Below, piece after piece: positions 52,961 through 62,956 of a stretch of 64,000 nt of DNA. This DNA comes from Shewanella acanthi (GTDB lineage Bacteria > Pseudomonadota > Gammaproteobacteria > Enterobacterales > Shewanellaceae), in contig NZ_CP080413.1 in NCBI RefSeq assembly GCF_019457475.1, positions 2,728,001-2,792,000 on the forward strand, read 5' to 3'. The notes below the pieces were generated by a model. It saw only the letters and a program-made list of their open reading frames with translations. It had not been told where the DNA came from and made no database searches. Both the position numbers and the translations under genes were made by a program. Within the stretch, counting starts at the first letter, position 1; every line of letters starts with the position of its first letter.

Positions 52961-54517
52961 ATGAAGGATACCAGTGAGTCAGTTGCACAACTGCCATTAC
53001 TACAACAAAAACTTCACTCAGCGAAATTGGCGCTCGATGAAGTCAATGAAGATAGGAATGCAAAATTACAGACCCTTCTGCAACTGATTGGTCATTTAAG
53101 TCTTGCCTGTAAGGGGCAAAATCTCGAACTTGATAATAAGCTGGCTAAGCTACGTCACAGTTTAAACAGCTTTGAACAGGTCGATGAAGCCCTCCCTGAA
53201 TTGGTTGATGTTGAGCGCCTTTTAAAAGGGCAATATCACCATGTAATGGCGCAGCTAGAAGAAAGCCGCAGCAGCCTCAGCCATGTCATCCGCCAAATTC
53301 AGCGGATAAATTCGGTTCCTGAAAAATTCAAAAAAGAAGTCAATTATTTTAAGCAGGATCTTTCTAAGCCGTTCCACACGGTTTGGGAATATATTCCTAA
53401 AGTAAAACAATTGATTGGCTTCTACGATACAATTCTGCAGCAACAATTTGGCGAGCCAGAAAAACTCGAAGTCCTGCCGAAACATCGACAACTCGCGCAC
53501 GAGTTGGCACATATGATTTCGGAAATCGAATTCCGTAAGGACCAACGTGATCAGGTACTCGTGATCAAAGAAGTCTTAGCCAGCGAAATCGATTTAGACA
53601 CCCTGCTCGATGCATATCAGACGATTCTATCCCTGCTCATCGATAATATTGCGCGGGAAAAATCAGCATCTCAGGAATTCCTGTATGCACTCAATGACGC
53701 ACTTTCTGCAGTGCGTGAAATTGTTAGCGAATCCTATAACCACAACCAACGTAGTTTTCAGCTTAAAAATCAATTAAACAGAGAAATTAATTCCCGTGTC
53801 GAAAATGCCGGGGAATTAATTGTCGATGTCGACGATATCATTAATCTCAAAATCCAACTGACCGAACAGCTCAATTCCATTCGCTCTGCCCTCGCACGAA
53901 AAGAAGCACTTGAACAGCGTGAGCAGGCACTGCTGCGCAAATCGATGGAAACCATGCGTAAGGAGCTCAATGAACTCAGCAGTGAGGCCAATAGCTATAA
54001 AGAACGTCTGTTCGAGCAGCAAAAACTCAATTTACTGGATGCACTTACCCAGCTTCCCAACCGGGCCGCACTCGAAGAAAGGATGGAATTGGAGTATCGC
54101 AATTACCAACGGCAACGGACTCCGCTATGGATTGCGGTGGCCGATATCGATCACTTTAAGAGTATCAATGACAGCTTTGGCCACAGCACAGGGGATAAGA
54201 CTTTACAAGTCATTGCTATGGCACTTAAAAACTCCCTCAGGGATACCGAATTTGTGGCTCGTTACGGCGGTGAGGAATTTGTGTTATTGCTACCAGAGAT
54301 CAGTGATGGTGATATAGCCCAACTTTTAAACCGAGTACGAGAAAAAGTAAAAAATATTCCATTTAAATTTAAAAATCAGCGAATTACGGTTACAGTATCT
54401 ATAGGGGCTGCTCAGGTTATGGGGAACGAGCTCATCAATGAAACCTTCGAGCGCGCGGATGCGGCCCTCTACAAAGCTAAAAATGAGAGCAGAGACAGGG
54501 TCGTGATTGACGTGTAG
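52961..54517 (+). CDS. Diguanylate cyclase (GGDEF domain)
   Basis: A 518-residue cytoplasmic protein. Residues 1-345 are helical and rich in coiled coil (LLRKSMETMRKELNELSSE leads into the catalytic part). The GGDEF domain (about 350-515) has DALTQLPNRAALEERM, DIDHFKSINDSFGHSTGD and the active site GGEEF at 436-440, so it should make c-di-GMP from two GTP. The inhibitory I-site position reads RDTE instead of RxxD, suggesting weak product inhibition. No transmembrane helix or named sensory domain is present, so input probably comes through the coiled-coil N-terminus, perhaps from the upstream TPR protein. Confidence 0.92.
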   Translation: MKDTSESVAQLPLLQQKLHSAKLALDEVNEDRNAKLQTLLQLIGHLSLACKGQNLELDNKLAKLRHSLNSFEQVDEALPELVDVERLLKGQYHHVMAQLEESRSSLSHVIRQIQRINSVPEKFKKEVNYFKQDLSKPFHTVWEYIPKVKQLIGFYDTILQQQFGEPEKLEVLPKHRQLAHELAHMISEIEFRKDQRDQVLVIKEVLASEIDLDTLLDAYQTILSLLIDNIAREKSASQEFLYALNDALSAVREIVSESYNHNQRSFQLKNQLNREINSRVENAGELIVDVDDIINLKIQLTEQLNSIRSALARKEALEQREQALLRKSMETMRKELNELSSEANSYKERLFEQQKLNLLDALTQLPNRAALEERMELEYRNYQRQRTPLWIAVADIDHFKSINDSFGHSTGDKTLQVIAMALKNSLRDTEFVARYGGEEFVLLLPEISDGDIAQLLNRVREKVKNIPFKFKNQRITVTVSIGAAQVMGNELINETFERADAALYKAKNESRDRVVIDV

Positions 54518-54576
54518 CCACATCTAAACTGCACGCCTTGGTTTTAATCACTCCTGTCTTGCCGAAGGAGTGATTA

Positions 54577-55932
54577 ATGATCGTCAAAGTAAGCCCCAAG
54601 GGCAGCATGGATCAGCTTTCGCAACTTGAAGTTGACCGTCTCAAAAAAAGCGCTAAAAGCGGCCTCTATCAACTCTACCGCAACTGTTCACTGGCAGTAC
54701 TAGCCGCGGGCCTTAAAACCGACAATTCAAAAGCCCTGTTCGAGCAGTACAGTAATTTCGATATCAACGTATTGCAGCGTGAACGGGGGGTTCAACTAGA
54801 ACTGATTAATCCCCCTGAGCAGGCTTTTGTCGACGGCCAAATTATCACGGGTATTCAAGAACATTTATTCTCAGTGCTCCGGGATATTCTTTATATCAGT
54901 GACAAATACGACACCCTCAAACATATCAACCTCACCAACGCCAGTCATATCACCAATGTAGTATTCGATATTTTAAGGAACGCCCGCGCCATCGCCCCCA
55001 TGAAAGACCCCAATGTGGTGGTGTGCTGGGGCGGCCACAGTATTAAGGCCCACGAATATCAATATACCCGTGAAGTGGGTTACCAACTGGGGTTAAGGGA
55101 GCTGAATATCTGTACTGGCTGCGGGCCAGGCGCTATGGAAGGGCCAATGAAGGGCGCGGCCATTGGTCATGCCAAACAACGGGTTAAGAATGCCCGTTAT
55201 ATTGGTTTGACTGAGCCAAGCATCATCGCCGCCGAGCCCCCCAATCAAATCGTCAATGAGTTAGTTATCCTGCCTGATATCGAAAAACGCTTAGAAGCCT
55301 TTGTCAGGCTCGGTCACGGCATCATTATCTTCCCTGGCGGTGCGGGTACAGCAGAGGAACTGCTCTATATTCTTGGGATTCTGCTTAATAGGGAAAATCA
55401 GCAAACCCCCTTCCCGCTCGTGCTAACAGGCCCCGTTGAAAGTGCGGATTACTTTATTGAAATCGATGAGTTTATTTCTGCAACCTTAGGTGAAGAGGCA
55501 CGGCAAAAATACCAAATTATCATCGATGATCCCGCCGAAGTCGCACGGGTAATGAAGCAAGGCATGGAACAGGTCAAAAGTCACCGCAAGGTCACAGGCG
55601 ATGCCTATCAGTACCAATGGTCACTCAAGATTGAGCCGGAGTTTCAGCTGCCCTTTAACCCGACCCATGACATTATGGCGAATTTGAACTTACACTTTCA
55701 AACTAATAAGGCCGAATTGGCTGCCAATCTTAGAAAGGCGTTTTCGGGTATTGTGGCCGGTAATGTAAAAACGGATACTATCAAGCAGATAGAGAAACTC
55801 GGCCCCTTCAAACTGAAGGGTGACCCAAGGTTGATGACCTTAATGGATAATCTGTTAAATGCCTTTGTGACACAGCATAGGATGAAGCTTCCGGGGAGTG
55901 CCTACGTTCCCTGCTACGACATTGTGAAGTAA
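54577..55932 (+). CDS. ppnN: Pyrimidine/purine nucleotide 5'-monophosphate nucleosidase PpnN
   Basis: A 451-residue PpnN (YgdH) nucleosidase. It cleaves nucleoside monophosphates to base and ribose 5-phosphate and in E. coli is activated by (p)ppGpp. The LOG-like Rossmann core has [21 protein letters not shown] (about 183-196) and [17 protein letters not shown] (about 258-274). N- and C-terminal extensions specific to PpnN are present and the length is near the E. coli 454. The ATG at 54577 follows GAAGGAG. It is ten bases upstream of xni, a pairing also seen in E. coli (ygdH-ygdG). Confidence 0.95.
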   Translation: MIVKVSPKGSMDQLSQLEVDRLKKSAKSGLYQLYRNCSLAVLAAGLKTDNSKALFEQYSNFDINVLQRERGVQLELINPPEQAFVDGQIITGIQEHLFSVLRDILYISDKYDTLKHINLTNASHITNVVFDILRNARAIAPMKDPNVVVCWGGHSIKAHEYQYTREVGYQLGLRELNICTGCGPGAMEGPMKGAAIGHAKQRVKNARYIGLTEPSIIAAEPPNQIVNELVILPDIEKRLEAFVRLGHGIIIFPGGAGTAEELLYILGILLNRENQQTPFPLVLTGPVESADYFIEIDEFISATLGEEARQKYQIIIDDPAEVARVMKQGMEQVKSHRKVTGDAYQYQWSLKIEPEFQLPFNPTHDIMANLNLHFQTNKAELAANLRKAFSGIVAGNVKTDTIKQIEKLGPFKLKGDPRLMTLMDNLLNAFVTQHRMKLPGSAYVPCYDIVK

Positions 55933-55942
55933 TAAATGCAGC

Positions 55943-56722
55943 ATGAATAAATTCTTGATAATCGATGGACTAAATCTTGTTCGGCGCATTTATGCGGCGA
56001 TCCCAGATGAAAACGACATGGACAGCCTAAGGGAGCGAGTGATTTCTGCCTGCACTAAGTTGATGCGCTTTCACCAGCCAACCCATGTCGCCATCGTCTG
56101 GGACGGTGATGAAATATCCTGGCGCAAACAACTCTACCCCGATTACAAAAAAGGCCGTAAACCTATGCCCGAACCTTTGGCGAAGGAACTTGCGGCGCTG
56201 CAGCAACAATTACAGCAACGTCATATCAATTCGATTTACGCCGCATCAGAAGCCGATGATGTGATTGCGACATTGGCGGTAAAAACCGTTAAAGCTCAGG
56301 GAGAGGCCATTCTTGTATCGACCGATAAGGGCTTCAGTCAGCTCAATCATCCGCGCATTTTACAGTGGGATCATTTTAATCAGCAGTATTTAGATATTAC
56401 TGAACTGGAGAATAAACTTGGCGTTGACCGTAAGCAATTTCTTGATTTTATGGCGCTTGCAGGTGACAGCGGTAATAAGATCCCAGGCATTGCGGGTATT
56501 GGCCCTAAATCGGCAGCGGAGTTACTACGTACTTTTCGAACGCTAGCCACCTTGTTCTCATCGCTTTCAAACCTAGGAGCCAAACAGGCGAGAAAACTTG
56601 CCGAAGGCAAAGAGATGGCGCGCTTAAGTTATAAACTCGCTCAATTGCAGACAGATTTACCGCTTAATATAAACTTGAAGGATTTTAGGGCGCCTAACCC
56701 AATCGTGGGTCAACCACAGTAA
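55943..56722 (+). CDS. xni: Flap endonuclease Xni (ExoIX)
   Basis: A 259-residue 5'-3' flap endonuclease of the FEN/ExoIX family. LIIDGLNLVRRIYAA carries the first metal Asp, IVWDGDEISWRKQLYPDYK the arch base, EADDVIATLA and VSTDKGFSQL more acidic ligands, and PGIAGIGPKSAAELL the helix-three-turn-helix that binds DNA. As in E. coli Xni, some of the second-site acidic residues of DNA polymerase I-type FENs are missing. It forms a two-gene unit with ppnN. Confidence 0.93.
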   Translation: MNKFLIIDGLNLVRRIYAAIPDENDMDSLRERVISACTKLMRFHQPTHVAIVWDGDEISWRKQLYPDYKKGRKPMPEPLAKELAALQQQLQQRHINSIYAASEADDVIATLAVKTVKAQGEAILVSTDKGFSQLNHPRILQWDHFNQQYLDITELENKLGVDRKQFLDFMALAGDSGNKIPGIAGIGPKSAAELLRTFRTLATLFSSLSNLGAKQARKLAEGKEMARLSYKLAQLQTDLPLNINLKDFRAPNPIVGQPQ

Positions 56723-56766
56723 GATTAAGCGGCAATCGCTTAGGCGAGTATCATTAGAGAATATAA

Positions 56767-57174
56767 ATGAAATCAAAATTGTCCGTTATTATTGGCTCAA
56801 TTTTCGCAGCCTATATCGCCTTTGTGGCGGTAATTGTTTTAGTTTATGAACCTTCCCCCGATGAAATGAACTGGGAAGATAGACAACTTTATAATCGCCA
56901 AAAATTAGCCGAGCTAACGCTAGGACAGAACATCACTGAAGTCGTCAAGCTGATGGGCAATGCCGATTTTTCGGAGGCGAGTTCCCTTAACGATGAGGAA
57001 CTGCATATCCTCTTTTATCGCACCCATAAACAGATAGCCGATGGCGTTACCTCAAAGGACGAATGCACGCCCCTAGTCTTTAAAAATAATAAGTTAATTG
57101 CTTGGGGCGAAGGGACATATCAACAATTCATTGGTTTAAGTGATAACAGCGAGCCAAAGCCGCCAGCACCTTAA
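56767..57174 (+). CDS. DUF3192 protein, membrane anchored
   Basis: A 135-residue paralogue of the lipoprotein at 2574-2978. Instead of a lipobox it has an N-terminal transmembrane helix (IIGSIFAAYIAFVAVIVLVY, about 9-28). The DUF3192 core is kept: LTLGQNITEVVKLMGNADFSEA, LHILFYRTHKQ and TSKDECTPLVFKNNKLIAWG. A Pro/Lys tail ends the protein. It follows xni by 44 bases and may share its transcript. Function is unknown. Confidence 0.85.
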   Translation: MKSKLSVIIGSIFAAYIAFVAVIVLVYEPSPDEMNWEDRQLYNRQKLAELTLGQNITEVVKLMGNADFSEASSLNDEELHILFYRTHKQIADGVTSKDECTPLVFKNNKLIAWGEGTYQQFIGLSDNSEPKPPAP

Positions 57175-57236
57175 TCCACTCAGTTGGTGTATAACAGCAC
57201 ATCTAACAAAGGTATCCTTCACTAAATACCTCATAA

Positions 57237-57260
57237 AAACGCCACCCTAGGGTGGCGTTT
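57237..57260. terminator. Bidirectional terminator
   Basis: AAACGCCACCC-TA-GGGTGGCGTTT between the convergent DUF3192 and S9 peptidase genes. Confidence 0.85.
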
Positions 57261-57291
57261 GCTTAACTTTGATAAAGACCATTACCATTCA

Positions 57292-60153
57292 TTATTCGGC
57301 GTCATTCTTAAATTCGACATAGGCCTCCCCCTTTGAAAGCCATTCTGGTGCTGGTTTACCCTTAAGGTAATGGTCGAAATAGTCCATCATCCGGATAGTG
57401 TAATCGAGCTTATTCGGGTATTTCTTCAGGTGATGCGGCTCATCTTCATACTGTAAAAACACCACATCCTTACCCGCGCGGCGCATGGCTAAATACATTT
57501 CAACACCCTGCTCCCAAGGCACCGCATCGTCCTTGTCACCAAACATGATCATCAATGGCGTTTGAATACGGTCAGCATAAAATACCGGTGAGTTTTCAAT
57601 GTATTTTTGCGGCGCAGCAAAAAGGCTAGCACCAATACGGCTCTGCCCCTGTTCATACTGGAATTGACGCGCAAGACCTGTACCGTGGCGAATACCGCTG
57701 TAGGCACTGGTCATGTTAGCCACAGGTGCGCCCGCAACCGCAGCCTTAAACATCTTGGTTTGGGTAATCGCAAATGCTGTTTGATACCCACTCCAAGAAT
57801 GGCCCTGTAGGCCAATAGCATCAGGATCGGCAATGCCTAACTCAATCAGCTTTTGCACCCCAGAGGTTAAGGCTTGGACTGAACTTGCACCTGGGAAGCC
57901 AATATCGAAGCGAATATCCGGCAGGAATACCGCATAACCGTTATTGATATACCAAGCAAAATTCGGTCTATGGTTGATTTTCATTTGCGGGAAAGCATGC
58001 AATCTGTCCGTCATAAAGCGGTAGTAGTAAACCAGCACAGGATAGCGCTCACCCGCTTTATAATTGGTCGGCTTAATCAATACACCATCGAGCGGCTTAC
58101 CGTCGCCATTGGTCCAATGAATAAGCTCCGCCTGACTCCAATTAAACGCTTGGCGCTGCTTATCGAAATCGGTTTGCTTTATGCCTTGCTGCGGCGAACT
58201 GTAGCTTGCAGTGTAAAGATCTGGGAATAAATCGAAGCGCTCCTTGGAAAACACAATAGTGTCGTCATTTTTACTGCGCCCAAGCACTGTGAGTTTGTAC
58301 TCCCCTTCCATCAGAGTGGTTACCCCTGATTGACCTATCTTCGCCTGATAAAAACCATCGGCCTTTGTCTTATCACTATAACCGTGCAGCAATACGAGTT
58401 GATTGTTTTCAAGCACTGTTGGTTTATCTTGATTATCGACTAAACCTTCGACGCGGTATTGGATTTTCTTCGCGCGTCCTTTGCCTGCAGTTAAGTTAAT
58501 CCCTTGTTTAGTCTCGGTATCAAACTGCCAAACATCGAACTTGTCGTAAACCAGAATGCCTGCGTCATCCTTAAGCCAAGGCCCAAAACCATAACCAGGC
58601 GCATTGGATGGATAATCATGATCCTCATCGGCAAAGCTGACGTTTAGGGATTGAGTCAAATTGCTGCGACGACCATTTACCACATCATAAAGGTACACCT
58701 GACCTAACTGGTAATAGGCTACATATTTGCCATCGGCCGACAGCGTCGGCAACTCTTCGCTCGACTGCTGGGTTAAAAATAACGTTTTACGGCCAGTATT
58801 GGTGTCGACAATGTAATAGTCCTGATGTCCGCCCGCCCAAGTCGCCATTTTGCGGTATGGCACATCGGAACTTGCTAACAAAAAGCGGCGCTGTTGTGGG
58901 GATAATGCCACATCCGGGACGGTTTTATCCGCCAACTGCACCACTTTGTTCGCATCGAGATGCAATACAGCGAGATAGGTGCGTTGCTGCTCCTTCTCAA
59001 ATGCTTTAAGTTCCTGCGGCTTAATAACAGGATCATCACCGTGCCACACTTTAAGGCCGCGCTGCCCTGTCACTATGGCTTTATCAAAGAGATCTTGCTC
59101 CTCGGTGATTTTCTTAAGGGATAACTGCTGACTCACCTCGGGCACTCGGCCAAAGAATAAACGCTCACTGTCGTCAGAGAAACTTAAATTGGCGTAACGG
59201 TTTAATACCCATTCAGAGGAATCTTTAATTTGGCGCAGCTTGCCCGTGCTAGCTGTTCCAGCGCTTACATCAATCAGACTTAACTGGTAACGGCGACCAA
59301 AAGGTAACTCTGCTGCATCACCGTGAGTGAAGGCTAACCACTGGCCATTCTTAGCAAGTGCGAGTGCACCTATCTGCTCTGAAGAGGATTCAAATGCCGT
59401 TGATTGCTGGTAAGTATCGAGTGAAATCAGTTTAAGACTATGAAGCTTCGCCTCACCATCATTTACGGCCAGCGCCAATCTTTGGCTCGCTTTATCAAAG
59501 ACATAAGCAGTGACATGCTCGACATCGATACGCAATTGTGGATTGTTAAGATTTACTAAACTGAACCTGCGACCCACATCGAATTTATCGATTTTTGGTT
59601 TTTCATCCTTCCGTTTTTCTTCATTGGACTTTTCGGCGCCCAAAGCACTCTTGTCAACCTCTTGAGCATCCGCAGCTTTTTTAGCTTCGTCATCGGCTTC
59701 AAACCAAATCGCTAGGTGCTCGCCATCGTCACTAAAAACAAATTCTTTAACGCGCTCGAAGCGAGTTTGATTGCCGGTTTGGGTATCGAATAACACCATA
59801 TCGGACTTAAGTTTTTTCTTGGCCTTAGCATCGCTGGTTTCGACTTTGAGTAGACTAGGCTTAACCGCCATTGCCACAAAGCGTCCATTATGGCTGATGA
59901 TTGGGTCGGATCCCCCTTCGATGATAAATTGCTGCCCCGACTGCACTTTCTTCACTAAGCCATGGCTATCACCACGATCGGGAGCCACTTCTACCGCAAT
60001 CACTTGTCCATTGTCGGCAATGACAGGTTTCTCAAGGGATACGAAATGCATGATGTCGGTTAGGGTGAGCGGTTTTGTACTGGTGTCAGCCTGCACGGAA
60101 GGCACGATGCCCAAGGATAACAGCACCAAAGATGTGAGTGGGAGTAACTTCAA
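57292..60153 (-). CDS. S9 family (prolyl oligopeptidase-like) serine peptidase
   Basis: A 953-residue secreted peptidase. The signal peptide is cut after VPSVQA (about 22), a long beta-propeller region spans about 30-660, and a C-terminal alpha/beta hydrolase domain (about 690-940) follows. The nucleophile is Ser786 in GHSWSGYQ; relatives have GHSWGGYQ, so one glycine is replaced by serine. The acid Asp lies in MFGDKDDAVPW and the His in EDEPHHLKKY. Residues 150-185 are an unusually Lys/Glu-rich stretch within the propeller. It is probably periplasmic and degrades oligopeptides. It is divergent from icd. Confidence 0.9.
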   Translation of the reverse strand: MKLLPLTSLVLLSLGIVPSVQADTSTKPLTLTDIMHFVSLEKPVIADNGQVIAVEVAPDRGDSHGLVKKVQSGQQFIIEGGSDPIISHNGRFVAMAVKPSLLKVETSDAKAKKKLKSDMVLFDTQTGNQTRFERVKEFVFSDDGEHLAIWFEADDEAKKAADAQEVDKSALGAEKSNEEKRKDEKPKIDKFDVGRRFSLVNLNNPQLRIDVEHVTAYVFDKASQRLALAVNDGEAKLHSLKLISLDTYQQSTAFESSSEQIGALALAKNGQWLAFTHGDAAELPFGRRYQLSLIDVSAGTASTGKLRQIKDSSEWVLNRYANLSFSDDSERLFFGRVPEVSQQLSLKKITEEQDLFDKAIVTGQRGLKVWHGDDPVIKPQELKAFEKEQQRTYLAVLHLDANKVVQLADKTVPDVALSPQQRRFLLASSDVPYRKMATWAGGHQDYYIVDTNTGRKTLFLTQQSSEELPTLSADGKYVAYYQLGQVYLYDVVNGRRSNLTQSLNVSFADEDHDYPSNAPGYGFGPWLKDDAGILVYDKFDVWQFDTETKQGINLTAGKGRAKKIQYRVEGLVDNQDKPTVLENNQLVLLHGYSDKTKADGFYQAKIGQSGVTTLMEGEYKLTVLGRSKNDDTIVFSKERFDLFPDLYTASYSSPQQGIKQTDFDKQRQAFNWSQAELIHWTNGDGKPLDGVLIKPTNYKAGERYPVLVYYYRFMTDRLHAFPQMKINHRPNFAWYINNGYAVFLPDIRFDIGFPGASSVQALTSGVQKLIELGIADPDAIGLQGHSWSGYQTAFAITQTKMFKAAVAGAPVANMTSAYSGIRHGTGLARQFQYEQGQSRIGASLFAAPQKYIENSPVFYADRIQTPLMIMFGDKDDAVPWEQGVEMYLAMRRAGKDVVFLQYEDEPHHLKKYPNKLDYTIRMMDYFDHYLKGKPAPEWLSKGEAYVEFKNDAE

Positions 60154-60407
60154 TGTCTTCCTCTTTTACGTATTTGTTAGACTAAAGTAGAGTTTTTTAA
60201 CCATTGCGTCACCATCATCCTTAGAAGCCGATATTTTTACAAGTTTTACCCCAGAAAAATGAGTGATATTGCTCACTAAATCCTGTGAACTTGGATCAAA
60301 CGCGGGTAAAATACCGCGCAGAAAAAAATCGAATTCATTGTCATGCCCTCCGGCCCATTCCGGAGCTGACAGATTGCAGTAACGACGAACCGTGGAAGGA
60401 TTTCTCC

Positions 60408-61415
60408 ATGTCAAAAAGAACAATAACCGTAATTCCTGGTGATGGAATTGGTCCAAGTATTATTGATTCAGCCTTAAAAATTCTTGATAAGGCGGGTTGT
60501 GATTTTGAATATGAATTTGCAGATGCAGGTTTAACTGCACTGGAAAAACACGGTGAACTACTTCCACAGCGCACCCTAGATCTGATTGAGAAAAACAGCA
60601 TCACCCTAAAAGGTCCACTGACCACACCAGTCGGTGAAGGTTTTACCTCTATCAACGTAACTCTGCGTAAGAAGTTCGGTCTGTATGCTAACGTTCGTCC
60701 AGTACTGTCTTTCAAAGGTACTCAAGCCCGTTACGAGAATATCGACATCATCACCGTTCGTGAAAACACCGAAGGTATGTACTCTGGTCACGGCCAGAAA
60801 GTCTCTGAAGACGGTACCACTGCTGAAGCGACCAGCATCGTAACTCGTCAAGGTGCTGAGCAAATCGCGACTTTCGCCTACGAATTAGCGCGCAAAGAAA
60901 ACCGTAAAAAAGTGACTATCGTTCACAAAGCAAACATCATGAAGTCAACTTCAGGTCTGTTCCTGAAAGTGGCACGTGAAGTGAGCCAACGCTACCCAGA
61001 TATCCAAACTGAAGAAATGATCGTTGACGCGACTTGCATGAAGTTAGTGATGAACCCTGAAAACTTTGACGTGATCGTGACCACCAACCTGTTTGGTGAC
61101 ATTCTGTCGGATCTATGTGCGGGCTTAGTTGGCGGTTTAGGCATGGCGCCGGGTGCAAACATCGGCCGTAACGCGGCGATTTTCGAAGCGGTTCACGGCA
61201 GTGCGCCAGACATCGCAGGTAAAAACCTGGCTAACCCAACTTCTGTAATCCTAGCGTCAATCCAAATGCTGGAATACTTAGGTATGGCAGACAAAGCTGA
61301 GCTTATCCGTAAAGCCGTATCAGCGGTGATCGAAGAAGGCGACCGAACGACTCGCGATTTAGGCGGCACTCACGGTACTACCGACTTCACTCAGTCAGTA
61401 TTAGACCGTCTGTAA
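60408..61415 (+). CDS. NAD-type isocitrate dehydrogenase
   Basis: A 335-residue beta-decarboxylating dehydrogenase. VIPGDGIGPSI starts the fold, FTSINVTLRKKFGLYANVRP holds the isocitrate-binding Ser and Arg residues, and the metal-binding Asp lie in TTNLFGDILSDL. HGSAPDIAGKNLANP has the Asp-Ile signature of NAD rather than NADP specificity. It resembles mitochondrial IDH3-type and short bacterial NAD-IDHs, not E. coli Icd. It makes 2-oxoglutarate in the TCA cycle. The ATG at 60408 has AAGGA eight bases upstream; the frame open to 60285 is unconserved leader. Confidence 0.93.
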   Translation: MSKRTITVIPGDGIGPSIIDSALKILDKAGCDFEYEFADAGLTALEKHGELLPQRTLDLIEKNSITLKGPLTTPVGEGFTSINVTLRKKFGLYANVRPVLSFKGTQARYENIDIITVRENTEGMYSGHGQKVSEDGTTAEATSIVTRQGAEQIATFAYELARKENRKKVTIVHKANIMKSTSGLFLKVAREVSQRYPDIQTEEMIVDATCMKLVMNPENFDVIVTTNLFGDILSDLCAGLVGGLGMAPGANIGRNAAIFEAVHGSAPDIAGKNLANPTSVILASIQMLEYLGMADKAELIRKAVSAVIEEGDRTTRDLGGTHGTTDFTQSVLDRL

Positions 61416-61469
61416 TCGCTATCTATTGATAGCTATCAAGTAAGTAGATAGCCCATTAGATAAGAATAA

Positions 61470-61504
61470 CGCACCTGAAGTTACAACTTAAGGTGCGTTT
61501 TTTT
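61470..61504 (+). terminator. Terminator of the isocitrate dehydrogenase gene
   Basis: ACGCACCT ... AGGTGCGTTTTTTT stem with a 14-base loop and a strong T-run. Confidence 0.85.
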
Positions 61505-61534
61505 ATCACTGTGATATTTACAGCCCTTTCATAC

Positions 61535-61563
61535 AAAAGCCCCAACCGAGATTGGGGCTTTTT
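61535..61563. terminator. Second hairpin before rlmM
   Basis: AAAAGCCCCAA-CCGAGA-TTGGGGCTTTTT, bidirectional and probably the rlmM terminator on the minus strand. Confidence 0.8.
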
Positions 61564-61660
61564 ATGATTCAAACAATGGTCTTTATGTCAGCTAACGTTA
61601 TATCGCGAAGTATGACTACTTAAACGGGTGCTAGCGCCACAGAAATCCGTCAAATCAGGT

Positions 61661-62746
61661 TTAATTCCAAGCCTGACTTGGACGAAGCCATAGATGCACA
61701 GTCACTTCATCACGGTCGTGGTACAAGTGCTTACACTGGATTTGGAATTCGTTGATGCCATTTTCCTTCAGGATTTCCTTCATGGTCGACAGAATGGCCG
61801 TCACTTCCTTATAACGGCTCTTCATCGGCAGTTTAAGGTTAAAAATCGCTTCCTTAAACCAACCATTGATAGCCCATGCTTCCATCAATTCAGCAACGCG
61901 CGCGGGCTTTTCGACCATATCGCACACCAACCAGTAGATGTTCTTACGCTGCGGCTCGAAACGAAAACCATCTTCACGGTAGTGTTTCACTTGGCCTGTT
62001 TCCATCAGTTTTTCGTTCATCGGGCCATTGTCGACCGCGGAAACCATCATGCCACGACGCACTAACTGATAGGTCCAACCACCAGGGCAAGCGCCTAGGT
62101 CAACGGCATTCATGCCGCTGCGAACGCGCTCTTCCTGCTCTTCTTTAGGCACAAACTGCGCAAAGGCTTCATCGAGTTTTAAGCTTGAACGACTTGGCGC
62201 ATCAGCGGCCATCTTAAGCCGAGGGATCCCCATAAAGTAAGGAGAGCTGTTGTTACTAAAAGAGTATCCCGCATAGGCGCGACCAGGGCCAACAAAGCAC
62301 ACGTGGATAATCGGACGCTTCGGATTTTCCTGAGCGAGTAAACTGCCGGATTTTTTTAAATGTTGACGCAGTGGCACAGTGAATTTACGGCAAAATGCCG
62401 ATAGTTCTTTCGCTTCGTTGGTATCAGGGGTTTCAACTCGCAGTTCACCCGCTTTACTGACCTCAGCTAACGCCTCAACAATAGGGCTTACTCGATCACT
62501 TTCGGGTAAGTCTGCGAGTAACTCGCTGGCTGCAAACATCTGTCTTGCGAAGATCAACGAATCCAGTGACAACTCTTTTGCTAGCGTATCAGCGCCGCCG
62601 TCTTCAAAACATTGATAGACCACATAGGCGTCGTTATTAGTCGCTTTTACAAAGCCACCGACGTTAAGCTCGCCGGCACGCTGCTGAATTTCTGCTGCGC
62701 ATTCTTTCTCGTAACCTGCGCGGCAAAATAAAAATAGGTTTTTCAT
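61661..62746 (-). CDS. rlmM: 23S rRNA 2'-O-ribose methyltransferase RlmM
   Basis: A 361-residue RlmM (YgdE), which methylates the ribose of C2498 in 23S rRNA. The N-terminal THUMP-like domain starts at [13 protein letters not shown] and the Rossmann domain has the SAM motif [18 protein letters not shown] (about 217-234). The K-D-K-E-type catalytic residues fit [22 protein letters not shown] and the final [13 protein letters not shown] use ATG 62746 because the family begins [11 protein letters not shown]; the TTG frame to 62824 adds unrelated residues. The length matches relatives. Confidence 0.95.
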   Translation of the reverse strand: MKNLFLFCRAGYEKECAAEIQQRAGELNVGGFVKATNNDAYVVYQCFEDGGADTLAKELSLDSLIFARQMFAASELLADLPESDRVSPIVEALAEVSKAGELRVETPDTNEAKELSAFCRKFTVPLRQHLKKSGSLLAQENPKRPIIHVCFVGPGRAYAGYSFSNNSSPYFMGIPRLKMAADAPSRSSLKLDEAFAQFVPKEEQEERVRSGMNAVDLGACPGGWTYQLVRRGMMVSAVDNGPMNEKLMETGQVKHYREDGFRFEPQRKNIYWLVCDMVEKPARVAELMEAWAINGWFKEAIFNLKLPMKSRYKEVTAILSTMKEILKENGINEFQIQCKHLYHDRDEVTVHLWLRPSQAWN

Positions 62747-62876
62747 GGAGATCCTTAAGAAATCCAAGCCATAAAACTGGCTGACAATCGATTTGGGCGT
62801 CAGTATAGCAATTTCAAGACACAAATGCCCTATTTGCCTTGTCCTAAGGTTTTATGCTTGAACATAACGTCCAACG

Positions 62877-62906
62877 ATAAAAAAAGCCTAGGTTATCCTA
62901 GGCTTT
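62877..62906 (-). terminator. Terminator downstream of the DUF423 gene
   Basis: On the minus strand AAAGCCTAGG-ATAA-CCTAGGCTTTTTTT, following the gene that ends at 62957. Confidence 0.85.
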
Positions 62907-62956
62907 CATTTGAACAAATTGTTCTTACTTAGGTGTTTTCACTTGCGTGATTTCAA

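Noticed and set aside
60285..60407. 41-residue N-terminal extension of isocitrate dehydrogenase
   Set aside because: The fold starts at SKRTITVIPGDG directly after ATG 60408 with a good ribosome binding site; the extension is unconserved-looking and lies in the leader.
62747..62824. Extended RlmM start at TTG 62824
   Set aside because: The family begins [11 protein letters not shown] at 62746; the extra residues match nothing.
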